Assembly (NCBI GenBank): GCA_033816765.1
Contig: CM066288.1
Location: 3,410,001 to 3,474,000, forward strand
Source of the DNA: Nothopassalora personata
Taxonomy: Eukaryota > Ascomycota > Dothideomycetes > Mycosphaerellales > Mycosphaerellaceae
Direction of reading: 5' to 3'
Length of the DNA: 64,000 nucleotides
The translations under genes were made by a program, and so were the position numbers. Below are positions 45,418 to 55,729 of the stretch, one piece after another (position 1 is the stretch's first letter; the number at the start of each line of letters is the position of its first letter). Under the pieces are notes generated by a model, which saw only the letters and a list, made by a program, of their open reading frames with translations, was not told the origin of the DNA and ran no database searches.

Positions 45418-46534
45418 TGCGAGATGTTTTTTCGATTGTTGTGGTTTCTGTGGTGGTGTCTGTTATGAATAGTTGAGATTGCTAGATGACGTTACGATGA
45501 GAAAGAGCTTTGTGCTGTTGTCCTGTACCTTGATAGTTCTACGATGCTGTCTTTTGAACAATGCGAGATCTTCGTTACATCGTTCTTACGTATGTTGCTG
45601 AGGCGGACTCCGATGTGTTCGGCCTTTCGATATCTCCTGAAGCCTGGCTTTCACGTGTGGCTGCGTCATTGCTTGGAACGTGCCGACCCGATACTAGCGT
45701 CAGGGTCACTTTCTTATATCGAAACCACATTTGCAAGATATCGACTCAGACATTTCCGGAGGTCGGAGGAAGCAATCGACCGAATTGCTCGACTACGTCG
45801 TTCTGCGGCCCTACCGCCATCCACGACAAACTTCTTGTTCGACGAGCCGGAATTCTCATCCTAAGGCTTGCAGAGCAAATGCCGGTGGTGCTGAGAGCTG
45901 GACAAACGGACTTGTCGCAGGCTGGTGTTGCTGATCTACTGTATAGCACCAAATGTTCGTGTCAGAGCCCCGTCTCTCGTCCCCGCAAGGAGGTGGGTCC
46001 GGTTTGCATTTGGCTTGGCGGGACACGACAAGGATGTTCGAGCACCTTCTGCTTTTGGATCACAACATGTGTGAAAGTATATATAACTGGCTACCTGGCC
46101 CCTTCCTTGAGGGGCGTACCTTTTGGAGTTTTATAACATGCCACGTTCATCCCCTATCGGAACTTTGATCAGATGTCACCTAAGAGAACTTCATTCTTGT
46201 GACACTCCACCAAAGAGTAATACAAATTCTTCTCACTGGCCAGACTCCCGAGGTCCGCCACCCGAGAAGTGTTTGAGTTCGACCTACTGCACCGCCACCA
46301 GCGCTGCGGGGACCATGTCGATCATGGCAGAAGGAAGGCGCTGGACACATGGCGCCCGTGACCTGGAAGCGGAAGCCTCTCAAGCAATCAACCTCACGTT
46401 AGCTGTTTCTCTCAGACGTCAGAGAGTTTTCCAAGCAGATCTGTGCAAAAATTAGGACTCACCCCGCTCAACGGTCGGTCAATGCGGCGTGACCACTTTT
46501 CTGTCGGTTTGCCGTAGAGGCCTGCACGGCTAGG
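45418..46534. other. Divergent intergenic region
   Basis: A 1.1-kb divergent region between the DUF1772 gene and the next regulator. A 191-codon frame at 45561-46136 has a starting ATG in one of its overlapping versions but no recognisable domain and rich overlap with other frames; not called. Confidence 0.5.
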
Positions 46535-49008
46535 ATGACTGCCATCGCGGCAAACGGCTCAGAGCCCCAAGCAATGCGTGCAGAAGCCACGATACTGAGT
46601 CCCGTTGTGAATGCGCGCGGCAAGCTGAAGCAAAGGCGCTCACGGAAGGCTTGCCAGCATTGCCATACACGCAAGATACGCTGCAACGTGCTGGAGAATG
46701 GGACCCCGTGTTCTAATTGTGTGGACGCGGGAACAACATGCATCATCCGCAGACGCAAGAACCAAAGGTGAGATCATACCATCCGCGGCACTCTGCCTGA
46801 CATTTGACTGATCTCTTATGTCAAGGCGCGAGTCTACGCCACCAAATCAGAATGGGCACCACGTTTTGCTTGATCAATCCCATAGTTGGAGGGTACCCAC
46901 TCCATCAGGCTGGGCTGACAACACAGCTCCGCGGCCTTCGTTACCGCCGAAGGCTCTCAGCCAAAGCAGCCCACAATATAATGGGACGAACGGAACCAGC
47001 GTAGCAAACGGATCTCAAAACTCTGCCTCGCCCGACACTGGCCAGCTTTGGACCGTTGATCCAGGTCCAAATCTCGCATGGGACCAGAATGCCCCGGTAG
47101 ATGCTTCATCTGCGAGCTGCGATTTTAGCCATCTCACCGATCTGGACGACATCTTCACCTTCACGGGAGATACGTTCCTTTCTCCGCTGCCGCAACAGCA
47201 TGATTACGCGGCATGGCACCAACCCTTTGCACAGCAGAATCTGAGTCCGACTCCTATCTTGCCAGGACCTGGTATCAACGGTGTGAACGGTGTGAACGGG
47301 GTGGGACACATAGGACCACGGAGAGCCTCATTCATACACACTTCCGTGCATATCCCTGGTCTAAATCCCCGAGATCATGACTATCTTCGAGGCGAAGGCT
47401 GCTTCGACTTGCCGCCCGCGAATGTTCTCCAGCAAATGATGCATATGTACTTCCGCATGAACCATCCCAATCTGCCCATTGTTGCTGAAGATCAATTCTG
47501 GTCTTTGTGGGACGGCGATGAGTACAGAGTCGGCGAGTATTCCTACTTGCTGCTAAGGGCGATGATCTTCGCTGCTACGAGTGTAAGCACACTCCTTCTG
47601 TGCACTCCCAGCTTACTGACTGGCGAGTACAGTATACAGAACCTGAGGTACTATCCAGCATCGGATTCGTGAGCAAACGTGAGGCACGCAACACGCACTA
47701 CCGGCAAGCAAAAGTCTGTAACGTCGAATATGTTGGTCTACCAAGTGCTAACGTGGCCAGCTGCTTTTTGACTTCGGCATCGAACGTGACCCTGTCTGCA
47801 ACGCGCAAGCATGCTTGCTTCTCTCCTACATCGCACCGAACTACAACATCATGCGACTGAACACTTACTGGGTCACAAATGCGATGCGCTTTGCCAAGAT
47901 TGCAAGAGCCGAATTTTACGACAAGATTCAGGACCCGGTCCGCTCTAAGCTTCTCAAACGGATATGGTGGGGAGTCATCTTCAGAGACCGCATCTTGTCA
48001 ATGGGCCTTCGTCGGTCCATTCAGGTGGAGCTGGAGCCCGCGTGGGCAGAGGGCGACAAGCATATCATCACCGCCGAGGACTTTCAGAATGAACTTGGTC
48101 AGTCCCCAGTGCACGACACCGAGACACAGCTTCGCGTTGTCGAGGTCGTGGGCGCTACTTGCCGGCTAATGCAGTGTTTGTCCAATGCCGGCCGAATATT
48201 GTACCGCTACGAACATCTGGACGACCGATTGGAGAATGCAGGAAAGTCTGTACCCCAGACGATCCAGGATATCAAGCGGTGCTTGGAGGCGTTACGGAAT
48301 TGGCATGATCATGCCATTCGACTGTTCCCGTTCCCAATCAGCTTGGACGATGCACCGGAGACGATCTGCGTATATGCCAACATGATGTTCTCCTATCATG
48401 CAGCGGCAGTGTTCGGGCTGAATACATACCTCATCCTGATACGCGAAGTATTCCCTCAGGCGAAGACATTATTTTCGCTCGAGGAGGCGCATGAAGCACT
48501 CCAAGTGGCGAACAAGGACGTTTCGAGAAGGACGCAAGAACTTGTGCAGGTGCGGCTCGTCAAATATCTTCCTATCAGCGCATCGGCGGTCCTGGCCTTG
48601 CCTCTAATCCTGCAAGCGATCAACGTGTCAGCTGCGAGAGGGTCAGGAATGGAAGCAGTCGAGATCCGCAGATTGGACGTGTTCACCCGAACGCTCAAGA
48701 GCCAACAGCAGAGTTTCGATGGTTCGGACTTCTGCGCAGACGCTCTCGCCAATATCGTGGCTTATGCTCAGGATGATCCGAAATTCGTCAGCTCCATGAC
48801 GACTTGGCGCGATGGCAAAGACACGAACGGTGGTACTGCTGCAAATGGCAATGGTGCCAATAAGGTCAGGCTCGATTGGGGCAATCTGGTTTATAAGAGG
48901 CCAAGGCTGTTCCTACGGCTGGTCTTGTATCTGGACCATGCGTTCAGCACAGGAGGGCCACCCAAAGATGATGACTTTCCGGCAGAGCTGCAGAAGAGCG
49001 CAGTGTAG
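46535..49008 (+). CDS. Zn2Cys6 transcription factor (cutinase-regulator/Far-like group)
   Basis: Exons 46535-46767, 46826-47582, 47633-47713 and 47761-49008 give 772 residues; introns are 58, 50 and 47 nt, with the third donor GTCTGT. The zinc cluster is CQHCHTRKIRC with NVLENGTPC, then SNCVDAGTTC and IIRRRKNQR, near residues 40-70. A long Asn/Gly/Ser linker with repeated GVNG units follows, then the fungal transcription-factor domain beginning NVLQQMMHMYFRMNHPNLPI, which includes LLLSYIAPNYNIMRLNTYWV and RIWWGVIFRDRILSMGLRR. The IRCNV and HPNLPIV patterns recall CTF1/FarA-type regulators of cutinase and fatty-acid genes, an attractive but unproven link because a cutinase gene sits 40 kb away. 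Its direct downstream neighbour is the sterol reductase gene. Confidence 0.86.
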
Positions 49009-49966
49009 GGAGTCCTGGAGTGTGTCGCCCAGAAGCGGATCCAACGGGAGCTTCCATCCAACGGGGAGGTCGTTTGGTATGCATGAGATGTACCTAGATG
49101 TTTGCAGGCAGAAATTGACCTTGCTGGCTCAATATTTGCGGATATTACCGCAGGGCTCCACGCGCACCGACCCTTGTTTTGATTCAACATGAACATGTGC
49201 TATCGTAGATATGGGCAGAGAGAGACACTATAGCTGTGTAGCATTAGTGACATGCCTCGAGCACCGCGTACACTCCTCAATCCGTCGCAGCACCGCCAGG
49301 TAGATATCAGTTGTGGCTGTGACCTCATGTCTTCTGATACACCTGATACAGCCCATGCTTTTCCTCTTCTTGACCATTGCACTTTTGCGCCTCGGCAACA
49401 CGAAACATCTGTCTCACCAATCGCCAAGCGTCCAGTGTTCGTCTTCAGCCACGCCTCTGGAAACGGGGCGTCGTGACGCCACCGATTTAGAGTGCGTGTC
49501 ATGTCTAGTAGGTTCACCGTAGCATGGATCCGTCACACTGATCAGTGCAGTTGGTCCTTGGTCACCGCGTCATGCATCAAATCCACACTGGCCAGACAAA
49601 ACGGCAACATGGCCAGTGCAGACACATGATCGTTCTTGCAAAATAGCGGTGCGGCAGCGAAACATCCAGACGTAGCTGCTGACTTCTGCCCATAAGCGGC
49701 AGCTCGCCGTATACATTCTGCGTTTATCCATTAATCACGCACGACCACCTGACTTTGAATTTGATCATCCTTCACGATTGCCGTGGAGGTCATGAAAGGC
49801 CGTCGCTGGCGCCGGGAGAAGTATAACCAGTCTGGCCAGGGACGCTGAATGCCCACTGTCTCACACCCATCTAAGATCTTAGTGAACACAGCAAACTCGG
49901 TCAGCACTTCACCAAACTGCACCTTCCATCCTGCCGTGTTCTGGCGCTGCGGCACCCTCCCCAATC
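49009..49966. other. Intergenic stretch
   Basis: About 1 kb between a regulator and the sterol reductase gene on the same strand. It should contain the promoter of the latter. No gene or RNA is recognised. Confidence 0.5.
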
Positions 49967-51325
49967 ATGACGATGGAGATCCTGGCCACTATCAGCCCAG
50001 AGCTGTCGAAGCCGGTGCTCTGGGGGCGAAACACCAAGGCCAAACTCGAGAACACGTTGGGATGTCTGGGTATGGTGATCGGATGTCCTATTCTCGTCAT
50101 TCTTAACTGGACCGCACTCGAGCACTACAACGGCTCACTTCTCGAAACGTTTCACGCCGCCTTCGAACGGGGCGGCATTCAATTCATCCTAAACCACCTG
50201 CCACGACCGTCAACAGCTGCTATTGCCGGCTATGCGGGATGGCTGTTGTGGCAAGCACTCCTCTATGGAAGCCTGCCAGGAATGACTTGCTACGGCCAAC
50301 GCACACCAGGTGGCAACCTCATGAAGTACACCGCCAATGGGCTGCTCGCATGGGCAATCACTCACGTGCTCTACCTTACCGCCTCCGCGGTTGGAGTTCT
50401 CGATCCCGCCATTGTCGCCAAGCACTGGGAGGGACTCCTCGTAGCCGTCAACGTCTATGGCTTCTTCCTCGCCGCTCTAGCACAGCTCAAAGGCTACTAC
50501 TTCCCATCACATCCAGAAGACAGAAAGCTGTCCGGATCCTGCATCTACGACTTCTGGGCAGGTGTTGAGTTGAACCCCCGGTTCGGCACATACTGGGACT
50601 TCAAATTCTTTCACAATGGACGTCCGGGAATCGTGGCTTGGACGCTGGTCGATCTGTCATGGGCGGCGTACCAGTATCAGACGCTCGGCTACGTTACAGC
50701 GTCGATGTGGATTGTGTTAGCATTGCAGACAGTCTATACTGTGGACTTCTTCTGGCATGAGGACTGGTACACTCGCACGATCGATATCAGCCACGATCAC
50801 TTCGGCTTCATGCTGGCGTGGGGAGACACTACGTTCTTGCCGACTTTCTACACCCTGCAGGCACAGTACTTGGCGAGGTATCCAACTCACTTGACCACGA
50901 TTCAGTCAGTGGGCATCCTAGCATTGGGGCTCGCGAGCTACGTCGCGTTCAGACAGGCAAACTCCCAGCGCGACTATGTACGCAGGCACAACGGCAACGC
51001 GAAGCTTTGGGGCCGTCCAGCGACGTACATCAGAGTCAAGTACCAGACGAGCGACAACAAGACTCATGACAGTCTTCTACTCACTAGTGGCTGGTGGGGC
51101 GTGGCAAGACACGCCAACTACCTGGCCGACCTCGTTCAGAGCTGGGCCTTCTGTGCGACGTGTGGTTTCACCCATTTCCTGCCGTGGTCGTACTTCTTCT
51201 TCATGTGCATCCTTTTGCATCATCGCATTGGCAGGGACGACAGGAGGTGCCGGAACAAGTATGGTGAGAAGTGGGATGAGTACTGCAAGCTGGTGCCATA
51301 CCGCTTGATTCCTGGAGTGTATTGA
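49967..51325 (+). CDS. Sterol reductase of the ERG4/ERG24 superfamily, DHCR7-like
   Basis: An intronless frame of 452 residues from the ATG at 49967 (a second ATG two codons on). About eight to nine hydrophobic segments are present. The family signature appears as LLLTSGWWGVARHANYLADL, followed by the C-terminal block RDDRRCRNKYGEKWDEYCKL, which ends in VPYRLIPGVY. The central motif FGFMLAWGDTTFLPTFYTLQ and the segment YDFWAGVELNPRFGTYWDFK resemble 7-dehydrocholesterol reductase more than fungal C-14 reductase (Erg24) or C-24(28) reductase (Erg4). The enzyme would use NADPH in the ER membrane to reduce a sterol double bond; delta-7 reduction is not part of ergosterol synthesis, so the natural substrate may be unusual. 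The subfamily call is by eye. Confidence 0.85.
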   Translation: MTMEILATISPELSKPVLWGRNTKAKLENTLGCLGMVIGCPILVILNWTALEHYNGSLLETFHAAFERGGIQFILNHLPRPSTAAIAGYAGWLLWQALLYGSLPGMTCYGQRTPGGNLMKYTANGLLAWAITHVLYLTASAVGVLDPAIVAKHWEGLLVAVNVYGFFLAALAQLKGYYFPSHPEDRKLSGSCIYDFWAGVELNPRFGTYWDFKFFHNGRPGIVAWTLVDLSWAAYQYQTLGYVTASMWIVLALQTVYTVDFFWHEDWYTRTIDISHDHFGFMLAWGDTTFLPTFYTLQAQYLARYPTHLTTIQSVGILALGLASYVAFRQANSQRDYVRRHNGNAKLWGRPATYIRVKYQTSDNKTHDSLLLTSGWWGVARHANYLADLVQSWAFCATCGFTHFLPWSYFFFMCILLHHRIGRDDRRCRNKYGEKWDEYCKLVPYRLIPGVY

Positions 51326-52288
51326 GAGCATTGCAGGTGGGCTTGAAAGGAGATACCTAGAAATAGATGCGTCCTACAGTAACTATAGCATCCGGTCATT
51401 CCTACGGCCCTAATCTGATATAGACAGTTGAATTGAAGAACTTGACGTTTCGAAGCATCCAGTCAGTCGTAAGGCCGTTGCGGTGCCTAGGATCGTTCTC
51501 AACCACTTTGATACCCAGCTACATACAGCGTTCTCAACGAACAGGATCGGAATCTCAGTCACGACAGCGTCTTCTGCGAAAGTCTGGAACAGCTCAATGT
51601 GCTTTGGGACTTGCCTGCGCGTGTCCAGATCCGTTCAAGCCTTGTACCTCATGAAGATCTCAGATGTGAAGAGAAGAACTCCGCTGCCATAGCGCTTCCC
51701 TTTCGACCAGAACATAGCGGCTGTCAGCCTCTTCTTCGAGCACCAGGAACTGCAATGTATGTGGCTCGTCCTCGTGGCCGTACTTCGCGTACTCAATAGT
51801 CAATTTCTAGAACCGGAGCAGCGAGCGTCAGTACAGCATCGAGAATCCGATCGGACCAGTAGAGAATGAAGGTCTTTCATGCCTGCCGTCGGCAGGCTGC
51901 ACTGTCGCAACCAGTGTCACTTCTTGCGAGTCAGACATCTTTCATAGGTCGGAACAAGTCTGAGGAGGAGGAGGGCGCAATGGTGATAATCGAAGCCTTT
52001 TATCTCTCGACATCGCAGAAAGGAGAAGAAGGGCCGAGCGGCACACCTCAATGGCAACAGCGCACGGGTCCGAGAGGAGCTGAGATGCTGTGTACCCATT
52101 GTTGCCGATGGGGTCTCGAATCCTGGGCCTCGTCATTCTCCGGGGTGTGATCTCGAGTATCAAAACCATGCGCCTAGTCTGCACTGCTTTCGTTGTGCAA
52201 AAGAAGGCCCAACGCCATTTCCCACAGACTCCTCATCAATCATGATCCTCGATCGCGATCCTTCATGTATCAACCCATACCTTTGCAG
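51326..52288. other. Intergenic stretch between convergent genes
   Basis: About 1 kb between the 3' ends of the reductase and MIS12 genes. Short open frames only. Confidence 0.5.
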
Positions 52289-53239
52289 CTAGGTCTGTGC
52301 GCCCCCTAATGCCTGTGCAACACTTTCAATGCCTTCCAGCTCTTCGCGGCCCATCCTCCGCCCTGCGGTAAGAGACGGTCCAACACCAGATTCAGGATCG
52401 ATGCCCTTCCTCTCCAACGCTCGTCGCGTCTGAGCGCCGAGATACTGTCTACGCCGGCCTTGGATCGAGTCGGAGTCATTGAACCTGGACTGCCGCGGGT
52501 TCGGGATGTTCTGCATGGCGTCCTTGAGCTGCTCGAGCAGTTTTCGCAGAGCGGGGATTTGGTTGAGGGTTTCCTGGGTGTCCTGCGCCAAGTTCTGCGC
52601 CTGTGCTGTTGCTGCAGAGGACTTCAGGAAGGCGAAAGGTGCGCTGCTTTCGGCTTCTTCTCCTTCCTGCTTCGGTTCTGCGCCGATCAAGCGGCTTAGT
52701 TGCGACAAAATCGCAGCGTTCCTCGCCTCTTCTGCCTTGAGCATTGTGTTCAGTTTTGCCGTCTCGTGGAGCTTCGTGCGTTGCAGCTGCACCTGTTCCG
52801 GCGTGGGAACTTCGTCCGCGTTCACGACATCCACGCCCTTGTAGTGGTCCAGCCGCACCCAGTTAGCCAGATCTTCCTCGGCGTGACCGACGGCGAGTAT
52901 GTTCCTCAGCGTGTAGATCTCGAACTTGTCAAAGTCCCTGTCGACTGTCGCATTCAAAAGGCTTTCCAGCTTCACGATGCCATTGTCCACCTCGTTCTGC
53001 TTGAGCTCCGCGAGCCGCTCTCGTCTAGCTTCCTCGTTCGGCAGTGATGCAGCTGTTTCCTCGTCGAGTTGGAAGCCGAGCTGTTGTGCTGTCGTGCCGC
53101 CAAATCCTTCTTCTATCGCGTTGACCGCCCGGAACACAAGCTCGTTGACCGTGTTGATAATGTCGTCTAGCAGTGTCAGTGGAGTATATCGAAAGTGCTC
53201 CGTCAATAGCGCATTCGTTGTCTGCTTCTGCGACGCCAT
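52289..53239 (-). CDS. MIS12: Kinetochore protein Mis12/Mtw1
   Basis: A frame of 316 residues from the ATG at 53239. Its N-terminus MASQKQTTNALLTEHFRYTP with LTLLDDIINTVNELVFRAVN is the conserved Mis12 head, followed by a long coiled coil (residues about 75-260; LNTMLKAEEARNAAILSQLS) and a Gly/Arg-rich tail. Mis12 and Nnf1 form one arm of the Mis12 complex, which connects inner-kinetochore CENP-C with the Ndc80 complex at centromeres. An upstream in-frame ATG at 53386 would add 49 residues, but those residues are encoded largely inside the terminal repeat of a transposon and lack conservation cues, so the inner ATG is preferred. No introns are seen. Confidence 0.9.
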   Translation of the reverse strand: MASQKQTTNALLTEHFRYTPLTLLDDIINTVNELVFRAVNAIEEGFGGTTAQQLGFQLDEETAASLPNEEARRERLAELKQNEVDNGIVKLESLLNATVDRDFDKFEIYTLRNILAVGHAEEDLANWVRLDHYKGVDVVNADEVPTPEQVQLQRTKLHETAKLNTMLKAEEARNAAILSQLSRLIGAEPKQEGEEAESSAPFAFLKSSAATAQAQNLAQDTQETLNQIPALRKLLEQLKDAMQNIPNPRQSRFNDSDSIQGRRRQYLGAQTRRALERKGIDPESGVGPSLTAGRRMGREELEGIESVAQALGGAQT

Positions 53240-53332
53240 GTTGTTGTCGTTGGGAAGGTCAAAACGCGAACATCGAAAGTGGGACTTGGATGACGCGCTC
53301 GCGCCGTTGCCCCCAAAACAGTCGGCAAAATA

Positions 53333-53372
53333 GAAGTCTTCCCCACCTGCCGCACGGTCCCCCCTGCTGCAC
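53333..53372 (+). repeat. Left terminal inverted repeat
   Basis: The 40-bp left end begins GAAGTCTTCCCCACCTGCCG. It differs from the right end at positions 18, 30, 34 and 35. It lies within 133 bp of the MIS12 coding start. Confidence 0.92.
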
Positions 53373-53426
53373 ACCTCCCAATGCATTCTAGCTCATTTCA
53401 GTCGCAATCTTTCGCAACACACCACT

Positions 53427-55286
53427 ATGGCTATAGACGACCAATATGAGCTCGCAATAGCTCATTTAAGAGCGTAGGAGAAGCCGAATATCACATAAAC
53501 AGCCAGGTCCTTTAGGGTTGAGCGTACTAAACTTAGCAAGCTCTAGAACAACAAGCAAGGAACGAAGCAGTAGCAATATAAAGAACAGCGATTATTGAGC
53601 TATGCACAAGAGGAGGAGCTATGTAGATACATTAACACCCTTACAGAGCTAGCTCTACCACCTACGCCAATAATGACACGCAACTTCGCACGCGAGCTCT
53701 GCGGTACTAAGCCTAGCAAGAACTGGGTTGCTAGGTTTAGAAACAGGTAGTCTTATACCTTAGATGCAGCCTATCTTAGAGCATTAGATAAGGCCCGGAA
53801 AAAGGCTAATAGGTACGTCTCCTACGCCTAGTACTATTCACTGCTTAAAGGGATAGTAAGGAAGTATAATATCCAGCCTAAGAACATTACCAACATAGAT
53901 AAGAAGGGCTTTATAATTGGGGTGTTGTCTAAGGCTAAGAGGATATTCACCAAGAACGCAGCTAAGCAAGGCAAGCTAATAGGACACCTTTAAGACGGCA
54001 ACAGAGAGTGGGTTACTTGTATAGCAGCTATATTAGCTAATAAGACAAGCCTACTACCTTGCCTTATCTACAAGGCTGCATCTAGCAATCTATAAGACAC
54101 CTAGGTTAATAATGTAGATCCTAAGCAATACATAGCCTTCTTTACGAGCTCACCTTCTAGCTAAACTAATAACGAGCTAGGTTATTAGTAGCTTGTAAAG
54201 GTGTATAATAGATATACTAAAAAGAAGGCTCGCAATAGCCGTAACTAGAGGCTCCTAATAGTTAATGGCCATAGCTTACACCTTACTATAAAGTTTATCG
54301 ATTAGGCTCTAAAGCACAGGATAATAGTAGGTATGTATCTACCTTATTCGACACATAGGCTATAGCCACTAGATGTGAGCGTATTCGCTGCCCTTACGTC
54401 TCAATATTCGACAGCCTTAAATAACTAGCTACACCGCTCTAGCGCTATCTAAGGTATTACGAAGAGGGCGTTCTTTATTATCTTCTAGCAAGCCTAGCAA
54501 CTAGCAGTAACTAATCGAAACATCAAGTCAGCCTTTAAAAAGACAGGTATTTATCTATTCGATCTATAGATAGTGTTAGCCAAGCTCCTACCTCCGAAGA
54601 AGTTAGGCTCTATAACATTAGGCTCTCGGCCTGCTTCTAAGTCTTCTACTAATAGTAGCATAACCGTACCTAAATAGAGAAAGATAGGGAGGCTAATCAA
54701 AGACGCTATCGATAAGAAGGACTACTCTAGAGTCCTATACTTGCGGAACAAGGTCGACACCCTAAAGTCACAAAACACCCTCCTTACAACGTAAGTAAAT
54801 AGCCTTCGACAGGCCCTATTCGACGAGCAGAAGCGCCGCAAGCGTAGCAAGAAGCTATTCGAAGATCTACGAGCTAAAGACGGCTCTACTACTACCTTTT
54901 ATTCCCTATCTAAGCTATAGCGAGCCAAGGTCCTACTTAAGAAGAAAGAGCAGGCTAAGGTTGCTACTACTACTAAGAAGCAAGACGAATAGCTATAGCG
55001 ACAACTTAAGAAGCAATACAACATGACTTTAAAGCAGTTAGAGGCTATACACAAGCAGCTTAAGGCAAAGGAAAAGAAGGCAAGGCTTGCTAAGGAGGCC
55101 TATAATAGGGCAATACTTAGAGAGGTCGCTATAGCCTCGAAACAACTTAACAACACCCTCTAAGACAGTGTAAGGAAGCCTAAGAACCCTCTAAGGCGTG
55201 TTGTGTTCGAACAGCCTAAAGAACAGGTGCATAGTGTCACTCTAATTAAGAAGGGGAGGGTTTCAGCCAAAACAAAACAACGATAG
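53427..55286 (+). pseudogene. DDE transposase, frame intact but about 26 in-frame stops
   Basis: From ATG 53427 to TAG 55284-55286 the frame has exactly 620 codons and needs no indel correction. About 26 internal codons are TAG or TAA; none is TGA. This is expected when CAG/CAA become TAG/TAA and some TGG become TAG. Recognisable parts are an HTH/CENP-B-like N-terminal region (RFRNR near codon 105; TPIMTRNFARELCGTKPSKN), the first catalytic Asp at codon 158 (NIDKKGFIIGV), a second-Asp position changed to Asn at codon 280 (LLIVNGHS where DGH is usual), and the third Asp at codon 316 (PLDVSVF). A Lys-rich coiled-coil tail follows. The changes fit C-to-T on one strand and G-to-A on the other. 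The protein cannot be made in full and would lack a catalytic residue. Confidence 0.93.
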
Positions 55287-55438
55287 TCTATAATAGTAAA
55301 GCTACCTGTATGCATATAAGAGTGACACTATTCGATAGAGCGTAATCACAATACTCATTCGTCTTAATATTAGCTTAATCCAACAACACCTCGTTGAATG
55401 ACACGGTCGCAATGTTGCAGCTAGAAACACCTTCAGCT

Positions 55439-55478
55439 GTGCACGAGGTGGGACCGTGCGTCAGGTGGGGAAGACTTC
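55439..55478 (-). repeat. Right terminal inverted repeat
   Basis: The 40-bp right end, read on the minus strand, begins GAAGTCTTCCCCACCTGACG and mirrors the left end. It is followed by TA at 55479-55480. Confidence 0.92.
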
Positions 55479-55729
55479 TATTGGGAAGCACAAGGTAAAA
55501 TGCACTCTTCACGTTTCATCGCGAGTCTAATCTAGCTGTCTTGAGTCTGAAATCTTGTCTATCTCTGATTACACGATCGCCTTCACTGATACAAATCTCA
55601 TCCGTGAGCTGGCTGTTTTAACATCTGCTCGATACGAGCACGAAGGAACTGATCACGAAGCCTTCTTTCTCTGATTGCTCTTGTGCACTGTCGATATCGC
55701 TTGTGCTGACACTACAGCACTCTGGTATA

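Larger units (their letters stand above)
53333..55478 (+). mobile_element. pogo/Fot1-like DNA transposon, 2,146 bp, RIP-mutated
   Basis: The element is bounded by 40-bp terminal inverted repeats (53333-53372 and 55439-55478) that match at 36 of 40 positions and begin GAAGTCTTCCCCACCTG. It is flanked by TA dinucleotides at 53331-53332 and 55479-55480, the target duplication expected for Tc1/mariner-pogo elements. It contains one long reading frame for a DDE transposase with many stops. The interior is rich in TpA (CTAG, TTAG, CTATAG) compared with the flanks, as expected after repeat-induced point mutation. It inserted 91 bp upstream of the MIS12 ATG, with its transposase on the opposite strand. 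Confidence 0.92.

Noticed and set aside
45561..46136. 191-codon plus-strand frame
   Set aside because: No domain, no codon bias or splice context, and several overlapping frames of similar length.
53240..53386. 49-residue N-terminal extension of Mis12
   Set aside because: Most of it lies in transposon terminal repeat and adjoining sequence; Mis12 homologues start near the inner Met.
53427..55286. Stop-codon readthrough or an altered genetic code for the TAG/TAA-rich transposase
   Set aside because: All other genes in the window use TAG/TAA as normal stops, and the loss of a catalytic Asp with TpA enrichment fits RIP.
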